This document shows, piece by piece, positions 52,725-61,242 of a DNA stretch of 64,000 nt. This DNA comes from UBA2377 sp964525935 (GTDB taxonomy: Bacteria; Verrucomicrobiota; Verrucomicrobiia; Opitutales; Opitutaceae): positions 124,001 to 188,000 of the forward strand of contig CAZGJZ010000009.1 of NCBI GenBank assembly GCA_964525935.1, read 5' to 3'. A model generated the notes under the pieces. That model was given only the letters and a program-made list of their open reading frames with translations. It did no database searches and was not told the origin of the DNA. Positions within the stretch are counted from its first letter, which is position 1, and the number at the start of each line of letters is the position of its first letter. Made by a program: the position numbers and the translations under genes.

Positions 52725-53570
52725 ATGACTGCCGCCGCCACCCCTGCGTCCTCCCTCACTGCCGAAGAGCTTTTCGCTTTCGACAACACCGGATATCTCG
52801 TGCTCGAGAATTTTCTCACGCGCGACCACGTCGCCCGGCTGACCGCCGCGCTGCACGCCGCCAACGCGCGGCGCCGCGCCAAGCTGCCGGCGGGCCACAA
52901 GGCCGTGTGGCCGCCGCTCGTGCCGGCGGATTGCACGCAGGTCAACGGTGAGAAAAGCACGCGCACCCTCAACCTCCTCGACGACGATCCACTCTTCCTC
53001 GAGTTGCTCACCTGGCCGGCGATTTTGCCTTATGTGCGCGGCCTGTTGCATCAGGAACCGCACTACCATGCTTCCGACGCGATCGTGGAAGAAGGGAAGG
53101 ACTTCATGAAGCGTCCGCTCGGCTGGCACATCGACGGCTATGGCGACGGCTACCGGTCGCTCCGCCGGCCGATTCCGCTGCTGCAGTTGAAGGTGGGTTA
53201 CTATCTCAGCGACATGACGCAGCCGTGGCACGGCAACCTCACGGTGGTGCCGGGCAGCCATAAGGCGAACCTCGACCCATCGCCGGCGGACCTGAACCGC
53301 CGCGATCTCTTTCCCGGGGCGGTGCAGGTCTGCGCACCGGCTGGCACGGCGATCATCTTCCACAACGCCGTCTGGCACACCGCGGCGCCTTACCAGCAGC
53401 CGGACGCGGGCCGCACGATGCTTTACTACGGCTACGAACAGCCGTGGATGATCGGCAACTGCGCGCACTGGAACTACAGCAAGGAGCTCTACAACCAAAA
53501 GCTCACGCCGGAGCAGCGGAAATTTTTCCACGGTTTCGTCTTCGATCCGCCGGAACAACGCATGTGGTGA
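52725..53570 (+). CDS. Phytanoyl-CoA dioxygenase (PhyH) family oxygenase
   Basis: 281 residues, ATG 52725. This Fe(II)/2-oxoglutarate enzyme has the metal-binding HxD in LGWHIDGYGDG (about residue 136), distal His in VWHTAAP, and the 2-oxoglutarate Arg in AGRTMLYYGYEQ. The family hydroxylates diverse small molecules, and the substrate cannot be predicted. It is followed by a GC-rich hairpin and a 197-bp gap before the xylonate operon, so it need not belong to that pathway. Confidence 0.9.
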   Translation: MTAAATPASSLTAEELFAFDNTGYLVLENFLTRDHVARLTAALHAANARRRAKLPAGHKAVWPPLVPADCTQVNGEKSTRTLNLLDDDPLFLELLTWPAILPYVRGLLHQEPHYHASDAIVEEGKDFMKRPLGWHIDGYGDGYRSLRRPIPLLQLKVGYYLSDMTQPWHGNLTVVPGSHKANLDPSPADLNRRDLFPGAVQVCAPAGTAIIFHNAVWHTAAPYQQPDAGRTMLYYGYEQPWMIGNCAHWNYSKELYNQKLTPEQRKFFHGFVFDPPEQRMW

Positions 53571-53579
53571 GGCAGGTAG

Positions 53580-53600
53580 GGCGGGCCCGCTGGGCCCGCC
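53580..53600 (+). terminator. GC-rich hairpin after the PhyH gene
   Basis: GGCGGGCCC-GCT-GGGCCCGCC, a perfect 9-bp stem ten bases after the PhyH stop. No T tract follows, so termination is possible but not certain; similar GC hairpins recur in spacers here. A second hairpin, CTCACTT-CGGAA-AAGTGAG, lies at 53652-53670. Confidence 0.4.
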
Positions 53601-53767
53601 GTGAATTAGCTGCATCGAACACCAACCCTCCGGTGCGCCCAGCGGCCGCGCCTCACTTCGGAAAAGTGAGACGAGTCTGATTTTCATCCGGTAGGAAAAA
53701 GCGGGTCTTGCAGAATCGCGCGGGCTGCGCCTGCCTGCGTGCTCCTGCGGATCACGTCCGCGCGCCG

Positions 53768-55729
53768 ATGAACTTCCCCGCATTCCTCGATTCCACCGAT
53801 CCGGCGATCTACACGCTGCGCACGACCGCGCCGGGTCCGGCCGGCAAGCTCCCGCTCACGGCGCAACTCCTGCGCAACGCCAGCAGCGGCCGCGTCTTCG
53901 GCATGACGCAAAATGCCGGCATGGGCTGGGACCCGCGCAAGCTGCTCGGCAAGGAGTTTCTGATCCTCAGCACGCAGGGCGGCATCCGTGCGCCCGACGG
54001 CACACCGGTCGCGCTCGGCTACCACACCGGACACTGGGAAGTCGGCCTGCTCATGGAGGAGGCGGCACGCGTGTTTGCGGCGCACGGGGCGACGCCGTTT
54101 GCCGGCTACGTGAGCGATCCGTGCGACGGTCGCTCCAACGGCACGAACGCGATGTTCGACAGCCTGCCGTTTCGCAACGACGCCGCCATGGTTTTTCGCC
54201 GCCTCATCCGCTCGCTGCCGACATGCCGCGGGGTCGTGGGCGTCGCCACCTGCGACAAGGGGCTGCCCGCCATGATGATGGCACTCGCCGGCACGAAGCA
54301 TCTGCCGGGCGTCCTCGTCCCCGGCGGCACCACGCTCAAGTCCGAGGAAGGCGAGGACACCGCGAAAGTGCAAACGCTCGCCGCGCGTTTTGCGCAGGGC
54401 GAAATCACGCTCGATTACGCCGCCGAGATGGGTTGCCGCGCCTGCGGCTCGCCGGGTGGCGGCTGCCAGTTCATGGGCACGGCGGCCACGTCGCAGGTCG
54501 TGGGTGAGGCGCTCGGTCTTTCGTTGCCACACTCCGCGCTCAGCCCGTCGGGCGCCGCGATCTGGCGCGACATGGCGCGACGCTCCGCCCTCGCGTTGAT
54601 GGAACTCGAAGCCAAGGGCACGACGCTCGCGTCCATTCTCACCGAGGATGCGCTGCACAACGCCATGGTCGTGCACGCTGCGGTCGGCGGCTCCACCAAT
54701 CTCGTGTTGCATGTGCCAGCCATCGCGCACGCCGCCGGTCTGCGTCGACCGACGGTCGAGGACTGGGCGCGCATCAACCGCCAGGTCCCGCGGCTCGTCG
54801 ATGTGTTGCCCAACGGCCCCACGCACTACGCCACGGTGGAGGTCTTCCTCGCTGGCGGCGTGCCCGAGGTGATGTTGCACCTGCGCGATCTCGGCCTGCT
54901 CAAGCTCGACGCGCTCACCGTCACAGGCCGCACGCTCGGCGAAAATCTCGCGTGGTGGGAAAAATCCGAGCGCCGCGCCCGGCTGCGCGCGAAGTTGCAG
55001 GAACTCGACGGCGTCGATCCCGATCGCGTCATTCTCTCGCCGGAGCGCGCCCGCGCCGCCGGCATGACGAGCACGGTGTCGTTTCTCAGCGGTAACCTCG
55101 CGCCGGAAGGTGCGCTCGTGAAAAGCACCGCGATCGATCCCGCGCTGCTCGATGCCGACGGCGTGTTTTCCCATGAGGGGCCGGCGCGCGTCTTCGGCTC
55201 CGAGGCCGCCGCAATCGCTGCGATCAAGTCGCGCGGTGACGACGCGCTGCGGCAGGGCGAGGTCGTCGTGCTTGCGGGCATCGGCCCCGCGAGCGGCATG
55301 CCGGAAACCTATCAAATCACGTCCGCGCTGAAATATCTCAAGAAGGCGAAAGGCGTCGTGTTGCTCACGGATGGACGTTTCTCCGGCGTCTCCACGGGAC
55401 CCTGCATCGGCCACATCAGTCCCGAGGCGTGGGCAGGCGGCCCGCTCGGCAAGCTGCGCGACGGCGACCGGCTGCGCGTGCGCATCGACACGCGCAAGCT
55501 CGAGGGCTCCGTCGATTTTGTGACCGGCAATGGCTCCACGGCCGCTGACGCTGCGGCCGAACTCGCCGCACGTCCGCGCAGTGAGCGTCTCACCGTCAAT
55601 CCCGACATCCCCGCCGACACGGAACTGTGGGCCGCGCTGCAAAGCGTAAGCGGCGGCAGTTGGGGTGGCTGCGTTTACGATACGGCGCGCATCAAGCAAC
55701 TCCTCGCCCAACCGCTTTCCTCATCATGA
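53768..55729 (+). CDS. D-xylonate dehydratase, YjhG/YagF type (IlvD/EDD family)
   Basis: 653 residues, ATG 53768. The opening DPAIYTLRTTAPGPAGKLPL and the [Fe-S]/Mg-binding blocks SDPCDGRSNGTNAMFDSLP, VGVATCDKGLPAMMMALAG, GCRACGSPGGGCQFMGTA and LTDGRFSGVSTGPCIGHISP follow E. coli YjhG/YagF closely along the whole length. This group dehydrates D-xylonate to 2-keto-3-deoxy-xylonate, unlike IlvD. The Cys residues in the three blocks would ligate the cluster. Its last codons overlap the next gene by four bases (ATGA), so the genes are coupled. Confidence 0.93.
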   Translation: MNFPAFLDSTDPAIYTLRTTAPGPAGKLPLTAQLLRNASSGRVFGMTQNAGMGWDPRKLLGKEFLILSTQGGIRAPDGTPVALGYHTGHWEVGLLMEEAARVFAAHGATPFAGYVSDPCDGRSNGTNAMFDSLPFRNDAAMVFRRLIRSLPTCRGVVGVATCDKGLPAMMMALAGTKHLPGVLVPGGTTLKSEEGEDTAKVQTLAARFAQGEITLDYAAEMGCRACGSPGGGCQFMGTAATSQVVGEALGLSLPHSALSPSGAAIWRDMARRSALALMELEAKGTTLASILTEDALHNAMVVHAAVGGSTNLVLHVPAIAHAAGLRRPTVEDWARINRQVPRLVDVLPNGPTHYATVEVFLAGGVPEVMLHLRDLGLLKLDALTVTGRTLGENLAWWEKSERRARLRAKLQELDGVDPDRVILSPERARAAGMTSTVSFLSGNLAPEGALVKSTAIDPALLDADGVFSHEGPARVFGSEAAAIAAIKSRGDDALRQGEVVVLAGIGPASGMPETYQITSALKYLKKAKGVVLLTDGRFSGVSTGPCIGHISPEAWAGGPLGKLRDGDRLRVRIDTRKLEGSVDFVTGNGSTAADAAAELAARPRSERLTVNPDIPADTELWAALQSVSGGSWGGCVYDTARIKQLLAQPLSSS

Positions 55730-56547
55730 TTCTGATTCATCCCGCCTCCGATCACCTCGTGGCCGTCGCCGACGGCAAAACCGTGCGTCTCGATGTTACG
55801 CTCGACGCGCTTTTCACTGCGGAAAATCCCGGCGCCTTCCTGCGCGCGCAGCTCGCCGGCGCGAAGCCCGCCACGCTCCCGGCGAAGCCGCGCGCTCCGC
55901 TTCAGTCGCAGGAAGTTTGGGCGGCGGGCGTCACGTATTTTCGCAGCATGACCGCGCGCAAGGAGGAGTCGAAGGACGCTGGCGGCGGCACCTTCTACGA
56001 CCGCGTTTACCACGCCGATCGACCAGAATTGTTTTTCAAAGCCACGCCACACCGCGTGTCCGCGACCGGCGAACCGGTGCGCATCCGCGCTGACTCCAAG
56101 TGGAATGTGCCGGAACCCGAACTCACGCTCGCGCTCAACTCACGTGGCCAGATTTTTGGCTACACCATCGGCAACGACATGAGCTCGCGTGACATCGAGG
56201 GCGAAAATCCGCTCTACCTCCCGCAGGCCAAGGTCTACGACCGCTCCGCCGCGCTCGGACCCGCGCTCCTCGTCACCGATGAACCGCTGCCGCCGACCAC
56301 CGAGATCGCCATCGAGATCCGCCGCGCCGGCGCAGCCGTCTTCAGTGGCGCGAGCACGATCAGCCAGATCAAGCGCACCTTCGTTTCGCTCGCGGAATTT
56401 CTTTTCCGCGACAACCGCTTCCCGCACGGCTGCTATCTCATGACCGGCACGGGCACGGTGCCGCCGGATACGTTTACGCTCCGCAGCGGCGACGAGATTC
56501 GCATCACCATCGCGCCCATCGGCACGCTCGTTAATTCCGTCGCCTGA
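55726..56547 (+). CDS. FAH-family 2-keto-3-deoxy-xylonate (arabinonate) dehydratase
   Basis: 273 residues, ATG 55726. The N-terminal cap is followed by VWAAGVTYFRSMTARKEESK and the metal-site region VPEPELTLALNSRGQIFGYT with GNDMSSRDIEGENPLYLPQA, characteristic of fumarylacetoacetase-like enzymes. In pentonate clusters this family turns the 2-keto-3-deoxy acid into alpha-ketoglutarate semialdehyde. The position between a xylonate dehydratase and an aldehyde dehydrogenase supports that reaction. Start overlaps the previous stop. Confidence 0.9.
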   Translation: MILIHPASDHLVAVADGKTVRLDVTLDALFTAENPGAFLRAQLAGAKPATLPAKPRAPLQSQEVWAAGVTYFRSMTARKEESKDAGGGTFYDRVYHADRPELFFKATPHRVSATGEPVRIRADSKWNVPEPELTLALNSRGQIFGYTIGNDMSSRDIEGENPLYLPQAKVYDRSAALGPALLVTDEPLPPTTEIAIEIRRAGAAVFSGASTISQIKRTFVSLAEFLFRDNRFPHGCYLMTGTGTVPPDTFTLRSGDEIRITIAPIGTLVNSVA

Positions 56548-56554
56548 TTCTCCC

Positions 56555-58147
56555 ATGACGCTCCAAGGCAAAAGTCTCATCGCTGGAAAAACGGGCGCCA
56601 CAGGCGGTGCGGTCTTCCGTGCCATCAATCCCGCGACGAGCGAGCAGCTCGCGCCGGATTTTTATGAAGCGACCACCGCCGAGGCCGATGCCGCGGTGCA
56701 GGCGGCGGCGGTGGCGTTTGAGGATTATCGAGCGCAGGCACCGGAGGTGCGGGCGAAGCTGTTGGAGACCATCGCGACCGAGATCGAGGCGCTGGGCGAC
56801 GCGTTGTTGCAACGTGCCCATGCTGAAACGGGCCTGCCGCTCGTCCGTTTGCAAGGCGAACGCGCGCGCACCTGCGGCCAGCTGCGGCTCTTCGCCCAAG
56901 TCGTGCGCGAAGGCTCGTGGGTCGATGCGCGCATCGACACCGCGCTGCCGGATCGCCAGCCACTGCCGCGGCCGGATTTGCGGCGGATGCTCATTCCGCT
57001 CGGCCCGGTTGTGGTATTTGGCGCGAGTAATTTTCCCCTGGCGTTTTCCGTGGCGGGAGGCGACACGGCGTCGGCTTTCGCGGCGGGCTGTCCGGTGATC
57101 GTGAAAGCACACGGCGCGCATCCTGGCACGTCCGAGCTGGTCGGCGGCGCAATCGGGCGCGCCGTCGCGGCCTGTGGGCTGCAGGCTGGACTTTTTTCGC
57201 TCGTGAATGGCGGCGCGGCGGCCGGCGTCGCGCTGGTCAAACATCCGGCGGTGACGGCGGTGGGTTTCACCGGCTCGCATGCCGCGGGCCGGGCGTTGTT
57301 CGACGCTGCCGCGACGCGCCCGCACCCGATCCCGGTGTTTGCCGAGATGAGCAGCATCAATCCGGTCTTCCTGCTGCCGGGTGCCTTGCGCGAACGAGGC
57401 GCAGCCATTGCGACCGGGCTGGTCGGCTCGGTGACGCTGGGCGTTGGGCAATTTTGCACGAAACCGGGTCTCGTGTTTGTGCAGCGCGGGGCCGAGACGG
57501 ATGCGTTTCTCCAAGCGCTCGCGGCGGCGGTGCAAGCTGCGCCGTGTGCGACGATGCTTACGCCGGGTATTAAGGCGGCCTTTGTGAAGAACCACGACAA
57601 GGTCACCGCCAGCGCCGGTGTGACGCGATTGGCGGCGGCGAGTGCGGCACCTGATGCGAAGCAGACCCAGGGTCAGCCGAGCATCGCGCTCACGACCGCG
57701 GCGGATTTCCTGCAAAATCCAGCGTTGGCGACCGAAACCTTCGGGCCGTTCACGCTCGTCGTGGTGGGAGAGACTGCCGATGAGCTGACCGCCTGTGCGC
57801 GCGCGTTGGAAGGCCAGCTCACGGCAACGATTCACGGCACGGCCGGCGACCTCGCCGGTGCCGGGCCGCTGGTCGCGCTGCTGGAGCAAAAAGCCGGTCG
57901 CGTGCTCGTGAACGGTTTTCCGACCGGCGTCGAAGTGAGTCCTGCGATGAACCACGGCGGCCCATCGCCCGCGACGAGCGACCCGCGTTACACGTCGGTC
58001 GGCACCGCGGCGCTGCTGCGTTTTGCCCGCCCGGTGTGCTATCAAAACTTCCCTGAATCGTTGCTGCCCGAGGCCCTCCGCAGCGCCAACCCGCTCGGAG
58101 TCATGCGCCTCGTCAACGGAGTGCTTACACGGGAGAAGGTGGGATAA
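56555..58147 (+). CDS. Alpha-ketoglutarate semialdehyde dehydrogenase (ALDH superfamily)
   Basis: 530 residues, ATG 56555, seven bases after the FAH gene. Cofactor-binding FGASNFPLAF and VIVKAHGAHPGTSELV, catalytic Glu in VFAEMSSINPVFLLP and Cys in GQFCTKPGLVFVQ are present. This form (FGASNFP, then KAHxxHPGTSE) is the KGSADH branch that oxidises the semialdehyde to 2-oxoglutarate with NAD(P)+. Together with the two upstream genes it completes the lower Weimberg pathway from xylonate to the TCA cycle. Xylose dehydrogenase and lactonase are not in the window. Confidence 0.93.
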   Translation: MTLQGKSLIAGKTGATGGAVFRAINPATSEQLAPDFYEATTAEADAAVQAAAVAFEDYRAQAPEVRAKLLETIATEIEALGDALLQRAHAETGLPLVRLQGERARTCGQLRLFAQVVREGSWVDARIDTALPDRQPLPRPDLRRMLIPLGPVVVFGASNFPLAFSVAGGDTASAFAAGCPVIVKAHGAHPGTSELVGGAIGRAVAACGLQAGLFSLVNGGAAAGVALVKHPAVTAVGFTGSHAAGRALFDAAATRPHPIPVFAEMSSINPVFLLPGALRERGAAIATGLVGSVTLGVGQFCTKPGLVFVQRGAETDAFLQALAAAVQAAPCATMLTPGIKAAFVKNHDKVTASAGVTRLAAASAAPDAKQTQGQPSIALTTAADFLQNPALATETFGPFTLVVVGETADELTACARALEGQLTATIHGTAGDLAGAGPLVALLEQKAGRVLVNGFPTGVEVSPAMNHGGPSPATSDPRYTSVGTAALLRFARPVCYQNFPESLLPEALRSANPLGVMRLVNGVLTREKVG

Positions 58148-58191
58148 AGTGCTCGAGCGAGCGAGGTGAAGACCTTGCGCTGACGTGAGAT

Positions 58192-58304
58192 AAAACAAAA
58201 GCCGCACCCGGAAAAGGTGCGGCGAAATTCGCTGAGAAAAATGGTCGGGCCGGTGAGGCTTGTCCCGCCGCAGGCGAGTTTGAATCTGCCTTTGGCGGAC
58301 AAGC
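58192..58304. repeat. Two stem-loops downstream of the pentonate operon
   Basis: GCCGCACC-CGGAAAA-GGTGCGGC (58201-58223) is a perfect 8-bp stem with the T tract only on the minus strand (TTTTGTTTTATC). A second inverted pair, GCTTGTCCCGCC (58258-58269) and GGCGGACAAGC (58294-58304), follows. These occupy the 238-bp spacer before the regulator and contain no gene. Confidence 0.6.
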
Positions 58305-58343
58305 TCGCCCCTCCTGCACCCCGAGCAGGTGCTCGATGTTCAT

Positions 58344-58378
58344 TTTCAATTGAAATTAAAGAAAGTTCATGTCTTTCT
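58344..58378. promoter_or_regulatory. Candidate operator pair upstream of the GbsR-like gene
   Basis: The perfect palindrome TTTCAATTGAAA (58344-58355) is followed by AGAAAG-TTCATGT-CTTTCT (58360-58378), eight bases before the start codon. The first shares TTCAATTGAAAT with 61156-61167, upstream of the flippase gene. Confidence 0.6.
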
Positions 58379-58385
58379 CCCTGCG

Positions 58386-58931
58386 ATGTCATCCGGCGTC
58401 TCACTTCAATTTCCTCAGGATTCCCTGGTGCTCGCGGGCGACCGTCCGGAGGAGATTGTTCTTTTTGAGTCCCAGTTGGTCGCGTTTTTTGTCGATGCAG
58501 CGGAGCTGCTGGGAGTGCCAAAGTCAGTCGCGGCCATTTACGGGATCGTATTCGCTTCGCCGGAACCGCTCAGCTTTGCGAACATCGAGGCGCGGTTGGA
58601 TTTTTCCAAAGGCTCGATCAGCCAAGGGCTGCGTGCCTTGCGCGAGATTGGCGCGGTTCGCGAGGTTTCGACGGATAAGGACCGGACGGAACTTTTTTCC
58701 CCTGACCTCGAAATGCGTCGTCTTATCCAGCGCTTCCTCGAGCAGCGGCTTGATACGCAGCTTGAACAGGGAAAAAAGCGATTGGGCGGCCTGAAGAAAT
58801 CCGCGGACGTATTTACTGGCAGGGATCAAAAGCTGATCATGGAGCGGCTGCGCAAACTTCAACGCTGGCACGACCGGACAATGGCGCTGATGCCCGTCGT
58901 TAAGGCTTTCCTGAAGCTCACTAAGATTTGA
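58386..58931 (+). CDS. GbsR/MarR-family transcriptional regulator
   Basis: 181 residues from ATG 58386 (MSSGVSLQFPQDSL). The winged helix-turn-helix comprises SVAAIYGIVFASPEPLSF, NIEARLDFSKGSISQGLRAL and the wing REIGAVREVSTDKDRTELFS. A helical dimerisation tail continues to the end. This is GbsR-like MarR architecture. Such regulators in PEP-CTERM bacteria often stand next to exopolysaccharide genes, and here it precedes gmd-fcl. It probably represses its own gene through the palindromes upstream, and possibly the flippase promoter as well (inference). Confidence 0.88.
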   Translation: MSSGVSLQFPQDSLVLAGDRPEEIVLFESQLVAFFVDAAELLGVPKSVAAIYGIVFASPEPLSFANIEARLDFSKGSISQGLRALREIGAVREVSTDKDRTELFSPDLEMRRLIQRFLEQRLDTQLEQGKKRLGGLKKSADVFTGRDQKLIMERLRKLQRWHDRTMALMPVVKAFLKLTKI

Positions 58932-59065
58932 CGGACACTGGCCGAGAGGCAGCAACCGCTTATGCGGCAAAAATCAATACCTCACAATGTTGCACCCAAA
59001 CAGGAAGCGACGGGGCGAAGCCATGAGGGGCGAGCTGCATTACACGTATTTTTACCTAACACATT

Positions 59066-60088
59066 ATGAGTTCAAAAAAAGCACTGATCACCGGCATCAC
59101 TGGACAGGATGGTTCCTATCTCGCGGAGTTTTTGCTTGGTAAAGGTTACGAGGTTCATGGCGTTATCCGCCGGGCTTCGACCTTTAATACCAGTCGGATC
59201 GATCACCTTTACCGTGACCCGCACGTCAATGGCGTGAAGCTTTTCCTGCACTACGGCGATTTGGCTGACTCGGTGCAAATGGTGAAGCTGCTTTACAGCC
59301 TGCAGCCCGACGAAATCTACAACCTCGCCGCCCAATCGCATGTGCGCGTGTCATTCGATATCCCGGAATACACCGGTGACGTCACAGGCGTCGGCGCCGT
59401 GCGCATTCTCGAGGCCATTCGTGAGGCCGGATTGGTAAAAAAGTGCCGCTATTATCAGGCTTCGTCGTCCGAGATGTTTGGCAAGGTGCAGGAAGTGCCG
59501 CAGGTTGAAACCACGCCGTTCTGGCCGCGCTCGCCCTACGGCTGCGCCAAGATGTATGCGCACTGGCTGACGGTAAACTACCGTGAAAGCTACAACCTTC
59601 ATGCTTCTTCGGGCATCCTCTTCAATCACGAGAGCCCGCGCCGCGGGGAAACCTTCGTCACCCGCAAGATCACCCGCGCCGCAACCCGCATTAAGTTGGG
59701 CCTGCAAGATGGTATCTATATGGGCAACCTCGATGCCAAGCGCGACTGGGGCTATGCCAAGGAATACGTCGAGATGATGTGGGTCATGCTGCAACAGGAC
59801 CGGCCCGATGACTACGTGGTCGCCACCAACGAAACCCACACGGTTAAGGAATTCATCGAGGAAACCTTCGGCCGGCTCGATCTCGACTGGCAGAAATATG
59901 TCAAATACGATGCCCGCTACGAGCGCCCCGCCGAAGTTGAACTCCTGATCGGCAACCCGGCCAAGGCCAAGAAGCAGCTCGGTTGGGAGCCAAAGGTGCG
60001 ATTCAAGGAGCTGGTCAAGATCATGGTCGACGCCGATCTCGAGTTGGCCAAGCGCGAGGCCCAGATCGCGCGTTTACCAGCGGTTTAA
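59066..60088 (+). CDS. gmd: GDP-mannose 4,6-dehydratase
   Basis: 340 residues. Rossmann start ALITGITGQDGSYLAEFLLG, RRASTFNTSRIDHLY, and catalytic Thr/Ser-Tyr-Lys region ASSSEMFGKVQEVPQ with SPYGCAKMYAHW (Tyr-x3-Lys). The central NHESPRRGETFVTRKITRA and NLDAKRDWGYAKEYVEMMW are diagnostic of Gmd. It makes GDP-4-keto-6-deoxy-mannose, the precursor of GDP-L-fucose. The fcl gene follows 48 bp downstream, in a surface-polysaccharide cluster. Confidence 0.97.
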   Translation: MSSKKALITGITGQDGSYLAEFLLGKGYEVHGVIRRASTFNTSRIDHLYRDPHVNGVKLFLHYGDLADSVQMVKLLYSLQPDEIYNLAAQSHVRVSFDIPEYTGDVTGVGAVRILEAIREAGLVKKCRYYQASSSEMFGKVQEVPQVETTPFWPRSPYGCAKMYAHWLTVNYRESYNLHASSGILFNHESPRRGETFVTRKITRAATRIKLGLQDGIYMGNLDAKRDWGYAKEYVEMMWVMLQQDRPDDYVVATNETHTVKEFIEETFGRLDLDWQKYVKYDARYERPAEVELLIGNPAKAKKQLGWEPKVRFKELVKIMVDADLELAKREAQIARLPAV

Positions 60089-60136
60089 TATAGGGTCTGG
60101 CTTGGAGCTTTTCACCTAGAGTTTAATGCATATTCA

Positions 60137-61075
60137 ATGAAACTCTTCATCGCAGGCCATAATGGCATGGTAGGCTCAGCGCTGGTGCGACGCTATCAGC
60201 GTGACGCCGGTGTCACCTTGCTGCTGCGCACACGGAAGGAACTGGATCTCCTCGACCAAGCGGCAGTCGCGGCATTCTACGCAAAGGAAAAACCTGATGC
60301 GGTCATCGTGGCCGCCGCCAAGGTGGGTGGGATTCATGCCAACAACACTTACCCGGCGGAGTTCCTTCACGACAATCTGGTTATTGCTGCGAATTGCATC
60401 CACGGCGCCTACGCCGCAGGCGTAAGGCGGCTGCTTTTCCTCGGCAGCTCCTGCATCTACCCCAAGCACGCCCCGCAACCGATGCCGGAGGATTGCCTGC
60501 TCACGGGGCCGCTCGAGTCGACCAACGAAGCCTACGCCATCGCCAAGATCGCCGGCCTGAAGCTCTGCCAGGCCTATCGCCGGCAATACGGCGTCCTTTA
60601 TCACTCGGCCATGCCGACCAACCTATATGGTCCGGGGGACAATTACCATCCGCAGAACTCGCACGTGTTGCCGGCCCTCATCCGGCGCTTCCATGAGGCG
60701 AAGGAACAAAAGCTGCCGGAAGTCACCGCCTGGGGCACCGGCACGCCGCGACGCGAGTTCCTGCACGTCGACGATTTGGCGGACGCCTGCGCCTTCCTGC
60801 TCGCGCTCGCCAATCCACCGGACTGGATCAACGTCGGCACCGGCAAGGATGTCACCATCCGTGAACTCACAGAGGCTGTGGCGGCGACTATTGGCTACCA
60901 AGGTAAAATTATCTGGGATGTGACGAAGCCCGATGGCACGCCACGCAAACTGATGAATGTCTCCCTGCTGAGCTCCCTAGGATGGGCAGCTCGCTTGGCC
61001 CTGCGTGATGGGCTCACCCGGACCTACGCCTCGTTCCTTCAAGGACAAACAGCCGGCACGCTGCGTTCTGTTTAG
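60137..61075 (+). CDS. fcl: GDP-L-fucose synthase
   Basis: 312 residues. NADP-binding FIAGHNGMVGSALVRR, then AAAKVGGIHANNTYPAEFLH, FLGSSCIYPKHAPQPMPE, catalytic Tyr-Lys in NEAYAIAKIAGLKLCQAYRR and TNLYGPGDNYHPQNSHVLPA are all conserved. It epimerises and reduces the Gmd product to GDP-L-fucose. Length is normal for WcaG. Start ATG 60137. Confidence 0.97.
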   Translation: MKLFIAGHNGMVGSALVRRYQRDAGVTLLLRTRKELDLLDQAAVAAFYAKEKPDAVIVAAAKVGGIHANNTYPAEFLHDNLVIAANCIHGAYAAGVRRLLFLGSSCIYPKHAPQPMPEDCLLTGPLESTNEAYAIAKIAGLKLCQAYRRQYGVLYHSAMPTNLYGPGDNYHPQNSHVLPALIRRFHEAKEQKLPEVTAWGTGTPRREFLHVDDLADACAFLLALANPPDWINVGTGKDVTIRELTEAVAATIGYQGKIIWDVTKPDGTPRKLMNVSLLSSLGWAARLALRDGLTRTYASFLQGQTAGTLRSV

Positions 61076-61155
61076 TACATTCTCTTTGCGCTTTCTCGTG
61101 CGGCAGTCACCATTTCCAATCTCTATTATTTGACTTCAGTCTTCCAGACCGCCAA

Positions 61156-61172
61156 TTCAATTGAAATATAAT
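61156..61172 (+). promoter_or_regulatory. Promoter with overlapping palindrome upstream of the flippase
   Basis: TTCAATTGAAAT (61156-61167) contains a 10-bp palindrome and is immediately followed by TATAAT (61167-61172), a consensus -10. No good -35 is evident, which fits an activator- or repressor-controlled promoter. The same 12 bases occur ahead of the GbsR-like gene. Confidence 0.6.
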
Positions 61173-61242
61173 AGTGAAGGCCTGACTGCATTGGCGCGAC
61201 CGCAAACTGCGACGGCGAGGGCTCGATTTCTCTTTTTTTAGC

